Shown here: piece after piece, positions 13,101 to 25,100 of the stretch
How positions within the stretch are numbered: position 1 is the first letter of the stretch
Layout of the letters: every line of letters starts with the position of its first letter
Assembly: GCA_008360975.2 (NCBI GenBank)
Contig: CM039183.1
Coordinates: forward strand, 45,251,850 to 45,315,849
Direction of reading: 5' to 3'
DNA from: Lichenostomus cassidix
Taxonomy: Eukaryota > Chordata > Aves > Passeriformes > Meliphagidae
DNA length: 64,000 nt
Made by a program: the position numbers and the translations under genes
Notes under the pieces: model-generated
What the model was told of the DNA's origin: nothing
The model's database searches: none
The model's input: the letters and a program-made list of their open reading frames with translations, nothing else

Positions 13101-16100
13101 GATTTGTAGAAAAAGCAATCAGAATAGGAAAAGCTCTCAAAAATACTGCTAAAAAATCCTGAATTGTGTTGGCTATTTTTGTGGAATTGTTTTGACTTAA
13201 ATTCTGTTTTTTACTATAAGAAACCTGTAGCTGAGCAATTGGGAAACAGAAAACAAACTAGAAAGTAAATACTGTTTCTCATCTAGGTAGTGCATTAAAA
13301 AAACAAACAAAAAACTCCACCACCAAAACAAAAAAAACCCTACCTTATCTGAAAATTAAGGCAAGGTAAAATTAAAGCTGATTTTTAACTTTTGCTCTAT
13401 TAGAAACCCTAAAAATTATTCTAAATGTCTTTGTTTTTCTTACACCAAGCAGAGAAATTCTGGTGTATATTCAGAACTTAGACTGGCTTATTTGGGGAGG
13501 TTTTTTTCCACTCAGTGTCCGTGAAAGCAGACAATGCAGTCAACAGAGAGCAGAAAGTGGTGACAGGCATTAAAATTTTATCTCTGTACAAGAAATATGC
13601 CTGTAAAACCAAGGCTAAATTAGGCTGTATTAGTATTATTAATGTACACATTAGCCAGGACACATTTTAATGCACACATTTAGCACAATCGGACTATTTT
13701 TACTTATGTGTCCCATTTTACTTATGTGTCTGCATTTGATGTGGAGTTTTATCTTTCTGTATTTCCAGTCCAGAAATGCTTTTCATACATTTTTAACCAC
13801 AATTAAATGACTGCCCACCAACTGCCAGAATGGCACATAAGTGGGCTCTTTCCCAGCTGGCAGGCCAAAAGGGGGCTGGTGCAGAGGCAGAGCCCTGCTT
13901 CCTGACAAACCCCTCCACCTCAGATGGGAACCTTTAAAGCCCCTAAAGCTTCAAGTGAGAGCACGGCAGGCACAGCCTGTCCCTTTTCCAGGGTAATTAA
14001 GGCTTCCAGGTTTAAGGCCTTTTGCTGAACTGGATGAACTAAGCAGAGGTCCTCTACAGGAGGGAAAGTCCTGCTTGCATAAAGAGAGAATACTTCACGT
14101 CTTTCACAAATGAAGGACAAAATTACAAGAAGAGAGATCTGGAAGTAAGAGAGTATTATTAAAAATATATAGATTAGATACTGGCAAGGAATTTAATTGT
14201 CCTTTACCCATTTAACTGCAAAGATATATTTTTTTAGTATCTTTAATCTTGCTAGATTGTTTATTTGTGTAATTTATATCTTTGCTATACACAGCATTCT
14301 TAAATCTTCAGGGGTCAGCAGATGTAAGTACAAAAGATAGGTTTGGTTTAATGCAGAGTACTTCACAACAGTGGGTATGACACAGGGTCTAATGAAAATG
14401 TTATTGTTTCTTCATAGGTTGCTATTCTCATAAAGGGAAAATGAAAAGGAGGTAAAATTATTCCCCTTCATATTTAGGGCAGAGGCATTCTCCCAAAAAG
14501 TAGACAGTCTCAATTCAATTCCCTTCTCTCCTTTGAGGGGCCTGTGGCAGCATCTCCTGACTCCCAAGATGATGGCCTAATAATCAAGCTGCAGGAAATT
14601 CTGCAGGGATGTGATCTCAATCTCTCCTTTTGACACCATTTCACTTTGCATTAATAATTAAATTTTCATCACAGGGCTGATGATGAAAATAGAGGATGAT
14701 ACCAGCTCTGCTACTTTTACTGTGAATCCAATTATTTTCTATTGCTTTTCTCAGAAGTCTGCAAAGATGAAATATTAAGTTATAAGTCACATTAAGTGTT
14801 GCATTTAATACAGAAGTATTTAATATTTTCTTCACTACATGCTTTCCTTTATTCAAAGTCCTCTTGAAGACTCTATATCAAGCACAGAAGTTTCATGAAG
14901 AACTTCATATGCCTAATGAAAGAAAGAATGTTACAAGTTTGCATTACCAAAATGGCATTTTAGGGAACAGGGCATTACCATTTAATACATCTCATTTTTG
15001 TATATAGATTTCACTAGCCAATATTCCATTTCAAACATCCATAAACACAATTGCAAACTGACCTGAGCATCTTCAAACGTGTATCTTCCAGGCTCCTTCA
15101 CATTCTGAGTGGTTTTGTCATAACTTTTTGAATCTAGGTTGATAGCACTGGGTGCACCTGGAGCAAGAAACTCTTGCCAGATTTCCTGGACGCGAGCAGG
15201 AACTTCACGGATTGGCCTCTTCTTCAGGTCTTCTACTGCTAACCAGAACCTATGGCACAATACAGCATCTTGACTTCCAGCTCAGGATAATCACTAATGA
15301 AGTGCCCACATTCTTCCTTGCTCTTAAAAAAGAAATTAAGTAACTGAAGTTTTCACCTAAAAATGCTAAAATAAGAAAAAGCTGAGTGATTTTATGTTGG
15401 GATCAGCATTCTGGCATACTGTCTCAAAGCAATCAATCCGCCTCTGGAAGCAATTATTAGAAGACTCTTCATGAGATGGGTAGGAATATCTTCATTACTT
15501 ATGTATGGGTAATATGCTTACAGGAAGGTTTCCATTTAGCTGGAATTAAACTGAGACTTCATCTTGGCTGAACCACAAGGGCTTATATTACTTAGAAACT
15601 TTTCTGCTTTTTCACATTCCTTCAAAAACTAGTAATTTATATACTTGCTATCTACATGAATCTCTGATCCTACTAAATTCTAAACCATGTAACTAATTTT
15701 GTTACCCACAAGTCATGCATAAATTGGGAATGCATTTGGTTTGCTAATTATAATCTAATTTCTTTTTTCAGCATTCCATTTCTATGCATATTTTTGCTAA
15801 AAAATGCTGAATGGAATTACACATTCTCTGTTCTGCAGCTGAGCAAACCAACATTGGGCAACCAGATGCCATGCAGCCAGTTCATTTTATCCTCATTCAG
15901 TCTGGAGCCCCATTCTTAAAAAGGTCTTGAGCACTTTATGATCATAGCTAACTAGCTCGATTTCATTATTTCATTATTTCTTCTATTGGTGTTCAGACTC
16001 CCTCATGGCACAAAATAATCCTAAATTCATTTAGGATCCCATCCTTAGACATGGTTCAGACCACTTAGTTCTCTACCAAATCCAAGAGCTCAACTGAAGT

Positions 16101-19100
16101 TTGACTTTGTTAAACATGCAATATATACCAGTGCAACTTTTCATTGTTGTTCTGACGCAGCTGAGCCTATGAAACAGATAAGCTGAGCCTTGAAGTGATT
16201 TAACTTTGGAACAGCTGGATTTTCCAAGGCTTACAAATAAATTGGATGTACCTTTAATATGTGGTTCCACCCTACTTACACTGTGAGATCAACTTAAGCT
16301 CTCTTATCTGAGTTCAACAAGGATGGGATAGGAGAGAGGAACAGGGAAACTGTACTCAGACCTCCAAGTAAGCAAAATTATACCACCCTCAATCCAAATT
16401 CTAATTTCATTATTGCAAAAACCCTTATGAGAGGATAGTAAAGCATAGCAAACTTTACAATATTCCTGCTATAAAGTATTCTTCACCTGAGAAAATTTAT
16501 CTTTCAGGAAACAATTATTCCTTCATGGTCATGTTTTGAAATTTCTTTGCAGCTCAGATGAAAGGAGCCTGTATGTCCACAAACTAGTATGTCAATTTCA
16601 CTCTACTGAGAAGACTGTTTCAGGTATTTCTACAGCCTTCAATTTCAACAGTATCTAAGAACACTTTCTTTTCATCTAAGATTCTCCAAGAGACAGAAAA
16701 GCAATATTGCCCCAGTTTTGAAAATATATTAATAATGTAATAATGTACAGTGGTTTTTCCAAGGTCACAAAGGGGGTCAGTGCCAATAGAACTCCAGTTT
16801 CAAAAATTCTGGATAGCATCACTTTTACTTTTCAACTACAGTGTGAACTGAACATAGTTCTGCACAGAGCCTGGGGATGTATCCTGAGAATATGATGACA
16901 ATCTAGCAAGAAGAGAGGCCTCATAACTCAAGTTTAAAAACTGCATCACTCATAAACTCTAATTCAATTCACTCTCTCAAATTTGGGCAACTTGCTTTGG
17001 TTTCCTTAAGCTGCTTTCGATATTTGCATTTAAAAGCACATATCCTGCAGTGCTAACCCCTTCAAGTGCATCTTCTGTCACTGACTGATTGCTCATGTGT
17101 CTCCAAGTCAGGTAAGGAACACAAAAATAAAAGGGAAGGATACTCTTTGTAAACACACATTTTCTATCTCCCTGCAGACATCCTGTGGATCTAGCTCAAA
17201 GATGTCACTTCCTTGTTTGTTCCATTGTATCACAGCCAACCCTTCTGGAAGTCACCACAAACGTGCCTTATAATTCTATTTTCTGTCGCAAGTAAACTGT
17301 TTTCATATAGGAGGTTATACTCAGTTATAGGGAAATAGATGGGAAATAATTTTTAAATAAATTTAACTTGTATGCTTGCAGCATAGAATAGGTAGGTTGT
17401 ATAGACCCATTCTTACAGGCTGAACACCAGTTTTTTGACAGATTACTTTAATTTTACGCTTCTAACAATAGAATTCAAAGACTTTATTAAAATGTGAAGT
17501 TCTAAATATAGAAGCCTCTCTAAAATTGGGAAGAATTATGATTTCTGTGTTATGTCTAGGGTGCTTAATTCACAGCCAACACACATTCTAAGATTTTAAT
17601 CTACTTACTTATCTTTTTAGAAAAGATGCCTGCCCTCCTCCCACAGAGAGTTGAATTCAAACATTCAAAGTTAGGAAATGACAAAAATAAGGCTGCCCCC
17701 TCTTGCATTTTCAAAAATAACTTTTTCCAATATCCCATGGCAACCAATAGCACAGATGAAGTTGAAATGGAGTCAGCAAGACCTCAGCACAGGGCCTCAA
17801 ATCAAGAGCTCCCTGTACCCTTTACAGCTCTCTGCCTCATTGGGCTGTGACCAGAGCAAGGGAGGACTCCTGTAGCAAACAGCACAAGGTCTGCAACACT
17901 AAATATGTGCAAGGGCAGGAGAGGGGAGATGGGCAACTGCATTTTCTGGACAATTTTATACACAGGCTTAGTGCTACTTTGTGTAAGGAGTTCAGTCTGG
18001 CTGCCCTTAGATGAAATGGTACCTCCTGTTGGTGGAGGTTTGCTTTTGCCTTGGAGACCTTTTCTTGAAGATACTCAGCACTGTTTGAACAGAGACCTGA
18101 GGAGCTGGGTGTAATCCTCACTGCTGCCCTCCATCCCAGCATTTGGGCTCCCACACACTGGATCACACTCCAGACACACAGAAGAGTGAGAGGGTGCAGT
18201 GTGTGGCAGTAGTAGCCACATGGACTGGTAATACACATATTTGCAAGATATCCAGGGATTATGTTTTCCAGCTGGATTACTTTCAGAGCCATGGTGGCCT
18301 CCTGGATACATAGCAAAGCTGCAGCACAACTTCTGTCCCAGTAACTGACCTAAATGCCAGGTGCAGCCAGACCCCAATCCAAGCTAATCAGTTAAATTTA
18401 GCCCATAGGAACAACGAGTGAGAGAAAGGCTGCAGTGGTTCTCCACAAAATGGTGTGAGATGTAATGGAAACAGTGAAGTGGGAATTATGTGGGCTTTGC
18501 ACTCAGTGCATGTAAAACAAGCCAGAGGCCAGACCTTACAGCATTTTCAGAAAAAGCAAAAAAAAACCTAAACAAACTTCATGAATAAAATCACATAATA
18601 TTTTTTCTGGGGCAGGAAACACTGCTCTCTGATTTCTAGATTCAACCTTCTTGCCAATTACAACTTCAAGCTTCAAGGCATAGTAGAACTGAAGGACTTC
18701 AAGAATATTACAGAGAAAATCAATAAATCTTGCAACTAGTTCCTTCTCATCTCCTGTGAAGAAATGGCAACCTTGATGGGACTTGGCATTTAAGCTTGAG
18801 TCTGAATGAGAAATAACACACAGACAATTTCAGCTTTGAGGATTAAATTTTAGTCAATTTATTAGCACCCAAAACAGGGCCTAATAATTGCCAGTGTAAA
18901 GCATAAAAATAAACATCTCATAAAATCTCAGCTTGCAGGGGGATGCTTAGACAAAAATTACTGAAGGAAAACATCCAAATCAAGCAAAATTCTCAGTCGC
19001 CCTCTTCTTTTTCTGGACAACAAGAATGCAAAGTCCCTTTTCCATATTTAGTCACATTTTACAGAGCTACTAAATGAGCATCAAAGGAAGGGACAAGGGG

Positions 19101-22100
19101 TCCAGTGGCTTTTCCTTTTATGTATCACAGAAGCTAACCTGTCACCACACTCCCTTCACTAACCTATGAGGTTTTTGCAGTCCTAGAGCTGCTTTGGATA
19201 TCACATCCACTGAAATACTGCACAATGATTTGGAGAGGCTTTCAGTCGGGCAGGTCTCAAATGATTAAATCTTTACAGACTCAAATGATTAAATCTTTAC
19301 AATTCCTACAAAATAACCACTTGGGAGCAAACCTACAGTCATCATACATATATTAAGTTTCCAAAGAATTCTGCTGCATTACAGACAAAGGAAGGATAAG
19401 AAGAGGAATTCAATTTCCTACAGGAATTAAAGAAATTAGGTCTCTGGGCGCCATGTTGCAGTAAGATTGATTTCATAACCTCACTCTCTTTGAAAAGTCC
19501 TTTTTTTAGTACTTGGACAGCCTTGTGACCAAGCTCAATAGTACTGGATCATGCTCAAACTTTAGTCTTGTGAATTTTAAACAATAGTCACCATTTTTGT
19601 AATAGGCAGTGGGAATTTCATAAATCCATTATCCAAATCATATGTTAATTTAGCTATTTGTTCTGTGTATTGAGCAGCACACAAAGCAATTCTTAAAAAA
19701 ATCTGCATGGTAACAAGAGATCACAAGTCATAGCCTGCGTTAGGTGAGTGCAAAATCCAACCTGCAAACTGCAGCCACACTGTAATGAAGTTACTGCACT
19801 GACGGAACTGCTTAGACAGTTTTATTCCTTTGCTATGCTTAACAACACTCCTTTAGAGAGTGAAATACTATTCAGCCCAATTTACAGGCAAAGAAAAAGC
19901 ACAGAGATACAAAGTAAGAAGGGAAAACCTGGTTGTATTCCTGATCACTACACAATTCTTAGTATTAAATCACAGCTCAAATTCCTTCATCCCTTTTGTG
20001 TTCCTTAAGACAGGATCTGTATCCACCGAGAATGATATCCTCAGACAGCTTAGACACTCTCAGTCGAAGTTAATGAAACAGCAGCTCTGGGACTTTTTGC
20101 TATGTAAGATAATTGCACTCGAATAGAAATGGTGTATCAGGTAGACATCATTCCATGGTTTTGGTATTTCTTTCACCAAAATGAGGTATAAGACATCTAA
20201 TCCACTAATACTGGAGCTCCTGTCATGCCTGCAGTCCCTGCTGTATCCTGTGTGCTCTGTTTGAAAGCTTGAATGCAGGGTCCCAGCTGTCTATCCAACT
20301 ATAGGCTTGGCAGTGTTGCAAATTTTATCATGATTAGATCTGTGAAAGTACAAGCACCAGCAAGTGATTTGAGTCGAATTTTTTGCAGTGGGAAGATGTG
20401 AGTGGTAATAATTACTTTTCTCTAGGTGGCTGTCAAAATAAAAATAAATAAAAAATACCACTCAGAAACCCCCAAATTGCCATGATGGAGTCAACAGGTG
20501 AGCAAAGAAAGTGGTGGTCCTCCAAGGTTTATTCAGTGGTAATGCTTGAAATCATCAAGCTTTTCATTTCTGTTATTGACATCTAAAACATTTTGGCAGC
20601 CATACACAACAAGCTTTACAAATTCATGTTTTCTAACCTAACTTTACTATGTGAATCTAATGCTGGATTGATTTCCCTACAGCTTGAGAATTTAAAACCA
20701 TAATTCTGAGCTTCTGAAACAGGGGGTTTTTTTCAGTTAATTATCACAGAAAGCACCTTTTCAGAGCAAATTTTTCCCCTGCCTGGCCTTTAAGATCATA
20801 TTCACCATTACTCAGATATTATATTTTATAATGCCAATAAAATAATTTAGAGGGAGAAACAGAAGAATGGGTGGCATGTCAAGGAATCTTCTCTGAAGAA
20901 ATTTCTTGAGGGAATTTTTCTGGATCAGTCACTTGCAGTTTGCCTGTGGTTAGTGTTGTAAATAGGATTAGACGAAAGAGTTAGGGATTATGCTGGTAGC
21001 AGTCTAGCTGGCAGAGAGACAAATTAATCACAGAAAAGCACCAGTAACTGCAGCACACACTGGGCTCAATAGGTCCATGTTTGAACAGCTGCTCAGCATA
21101 ACAAATTACCAGGATGCTATTTAAATAATAATTTTTTAAAAATTACCTTTTCTTTTCTTGGTACTATTCTGATTTTTAAAAATTCATTTTACCAATTGGA
21201 CTTTTTAATAAGAAAAATCTGTATCTGTGACTAATAAAGTCATCAACATACACATACAGGTCAGGCTGTATTTGTGATGCAAAATTAATTTTTGAATATG
21301 AACATGGTCAGCAACTTAGAGAACTCCAACTCCAATTAAAAATTAAAATTAATAAATGACAAATTAAAATTAACAACAAGGAAAGCCATGTAATTGCTCA
21401 GCATTTATAAATCAACACCATAAATATTAAATGCCTCTTTTAAGATGCTACAAAAGTGTAATTTTACTATGAATGGCTGCACCACTTTTGAGTGAGAACT
21501 GACATAGGAAAGAAGTAAGTTAGGATCATTCTGAGTTCTAGAATGTAAATGCAAATAGGAATTTATACTACTTATGTTATTGGTGAATGGAAAGGGATAC
21601 AGATGACATCTGACAAGAAGGTGGAATTAAGAAAAAAAAATGTTGCCTATGTTTTTGTGCTATGTTCAACCTAATTTGTCTATAGAAAAGCTGTTACTAA
21701 TCCTTCTGAAATAACTCTTACTGAAATATTTCTTTCTTGGAACAGCAAAACCAAAACATGTTATTAGCCAATGGATGGACTATCATTTTTTAAAATCAAA
21801 TAATTTTTCTCCTCACTTAAAAGTAATTCTGTAAAGATACTTTAAAAAAATATACTCTTCATACACTGGGAACACTCTTCCATTTTGCAGTTAGGGAGCA
21901 ATTTGAGAGCTAGGTGTCACCCTTCTTCATTTTTGTCAGATCCAAAAGTACCAGAATACTGGTGGAGATTTTCAAAACGATTCCCAGAAACCTGATCAAC
22001 AGTGAGTCTGTGATTTTTACTTTTAGATCCTTTATCTATTTTTTAACTTTTTTCATTTCACCTATCTCATAATATTTGACTTAAAAAAGGTATTGAACAG

Positions 22101-25100
22101 GCTTTGAATGAGTCAATGTTTCATACCTGTTTAACAAGACAAGCTGAGAGAAAATTTCTTACATGAGTAGTCTTACCAAAAATGGAATGGAAAAATATGC
22201 TTCATGTAAATCTCTGTTAACTATATGAATCTTTTCCTCAGCCTGTATATGAAAGCAGGCAGCAATCTGGATGAATTAGTTCTGAATGGTAAGGAAAACT
22301 TTGGAAGGGGTCAAAAAATGAAAAGTATCAGGAAAAAAAACCCAACAACCCCAAAGCAAAAGACCAATGTATCTTATAAGCTACTAAAAAATGAAAAAGC
22401 TCTCATTTACCTTAAATTTTCTGAACTGAATTCTGACTCCAGGAATTTCAGAAACTGCTCTCTTCCCACCGGGTCTTTCAAAGCTTCATCCATGCCAAAT
22501 CCCCATCGTTTCACCCTCTGCTGTCCTGGCTCTTTGCTACAAAAGCAAAAACAACAGAACCCAAAGTGAGCAATATTTCAGTATTCTAATACTTTGTGCT
22601 CCTAATTTAGACTAAGTTCTAAAATTCCATGGTTTTCTCACTTTTAGATTGCTCATATCTGTGCAATGTTCAGCAATGAGCAAACAGGCTGTTAGTACTT
22701 AGACAGGATGAAGGTAATACACAGAAGGATAAAGATTTCCAACCAGGAATGTTTTCAGATTTTAAAAGCTGTCTTTTTTTTTCACTGTACTAGAATCCTT
22801 GAAACTGGTTACTGTAACATTTCACACAGATTTATTAATCCATAGCACTTCCCATCTTAAAAAACTGTAAAACTGGGAAGACCAAAAGGATATCTCATTG
22901 CCCTTCTACCTCAGTATTTTCCTGCAACACCTTTGTCAGAAACCTTCACATTTCCAGAAAAGTGTGTTATAGCCTTCCAAAGAAGAAATAAAATTGTATA
23001 CCTTGCCTCCAGCTCCCAGAAAGTGGTGTCGTCTGATATCCAAGGGTTTGAGGGATCAGGGGGCACAAGAAAAGGATCATATTCCAAATACTGCTCTGTA
23101 TAAGCTAATAGACTAGGAAAATAAAAGCATCAAACATTGTCATGTCAGGAGGTGAGGAAAGCTGATCAGGTTACCCCAGTTAAGTTCCCTTGCATCAACC
23201 AAACCATATTAATTCTGTGTGCACACACCCGTCAGGCAGCAGCAAGCTCAGGGTGGAATAGGTTTTCCCAAGCCTTTTAGAAGTGTCCCACTGAAGAAGG
23301 AGGGGCACTCAGATCTACCAAGAGTAGAAGTAAAATAAGTTTCCAAATACTTCCACATAGCTCCATTTAAGGTTCCTTTAGGCTCCAATAAATTAGATCA
23401 TGCCACCTCTTCCATGAACATTTGTTTTCATAAAGAGACATGTTTTATATCCCTGTGGTTTTAATTATCAGTTCCTTTAAAATCTGTTCTACAACACTGC
23501 ATGTTACACAGGTTATATTTATTGGCCCTGCAGCCGCTAATACTCCTTTAATTTTCTCTTAAGTATAATTAATATTTTTATTATTTCCTAATCAAATGAC
23601 ACTGTTCCCAAGTTTATTTTTTCAAAAATAAAGCAAATATTTTTCAAATTTTTTTTATATTTATGAATTAGTCTGACTCAGTTGCAGACACTAAAAACTT
23701 TGCTTGTATTCTGGTAATTTACATCTCCCATTGTCCTTATTCAAGCTTTCTGTTTCCTTTGGCCTCATAATTTTTTTAAAATTATTAACAAGTGAGGACA
23801 ACTATTCTCTCTTTTCAATTCCTATTATTTAGTTGAGGACAACTATTCTTTCTTTTCAATTATATTTAGTGTGCATTGTATTTTTACTGTTCAGCAGACA
23901 AAAAAACTTAACCTGCTTTCTTTATAAATAAATATTTATATGTATTTGCGTATATATGCACACATACACATATATAAGTGGATATGTGCCTGTACATATG
24001 CACATATGTATATGAGAAGATGAAGAGCAATTTGTATTTGGCTTAATTTCCTTTACTAAGCCTTATGCAGCTCAGTTTTCTGCCATGTTGTGCTTTTTTT
24101 ACTTGCTTTCTAGCCCACTCCTGACAAATTTTGTTCTTATCTGGAGATAGATTCCTACTAGTGTTACATCTCTGACCCAAACTAAGCTCAGACTCACTTT
24201 GTTCAAGCACTGACTGAGCTCCACACCAATCAGTTTCCTTGCTTCATCAGTGATTGCCCTTCTGAAATATCAAAACAACAATCCCAGACCTATTCCCATT
24301 TATCCTCCCTGCCAATGCAAGGTGAAACTTGCGATCACTTTGTCGGAAGCTCTTTCAATGACTCGGGTTTATCAGAAATGCATCATGGAATATCTGGGCC
24401 ATCTTTTATCACTAAAAAAACTACATACTTCTCCACTTAAAGTAAACTCTCATCAGTTATTTCTATGATATATGAGTTCCCATGTCTCTCTTTGAAGAGC
24501 TATTTGCTCTGAACAGCTCTTTGAAGCTATTTCATACTGACATTTTCCCAATAGTTATCAGTCTAATTGAAAAAAAAACCCAGAAAAAGTGACAATATAC
24601 ATACCTCTCTGCAACTTTTGACATTTTTAATCTATGTCTGTCTAATTGCATTTGCCAGTGCTTAATCTGCAAGAAACGAAGGCAAAGAGTTTTATGAGTA
24701 ATTTATTGCTTGACTCTATTTCTATAACTTTTTTTATTAGGAATGTAATTGAACCTTAATTTGTCCTAGGGCACAGAAGAGAAATATATCTGAATTAAAA
24801 CAACATTTCACCAGTGTAGTTCTAGAATAAATGGAATTTTCCATTAAAGAGAAAAGATCATACCAAGACAAAAAAATGTGCCCAATATAACATATTCCCT
24901 AAAGATTCATCAACAGAAATCCAATTAGCCCTTTTTTAGGTTTGTGAAGCAAACTTCAGGCATTTACCTTCTCCAAATTCTAACATCTCAGGAAAGACTA
25001 ACAAAGCTTTAACAGTAGATAAATGTGTGAACCTATAAATGCACACATGGAGTATTAAGTATACTCCCAAACCTCAAATCAGTGTTGAAAGGAAGAGCAG

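Larger units (their letters stand above)
23113..24604. other. RGS7 intron with tandem duplication and TA/CA tract
   Basis: 1.5 kb. Holds a 28-bp near-perfect repeat pair at 23793-23861 and an alternating purine-pyrimidine TA/CA tract at 23931-24014. No exon seen. Confidence 0.65.

Noticed and set aside
15152..15343. 63-codon plus-strand open frame
   Set aside because: Antisense shadow of the RGS7 exon at 15249-15063.
17837..18316. 159-codon open frame on the minus strand, the longest in the window
   Set aside because: No recognisable domain, no splice or promoter context, and cysteine- and leucine-rich composition typical of a chance frame in intron sequence.
22225..22569. 114-codon plus-strand open frame
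   Set aside because: It is the antisense shadow of the RGS7 exon at 22536-22411.
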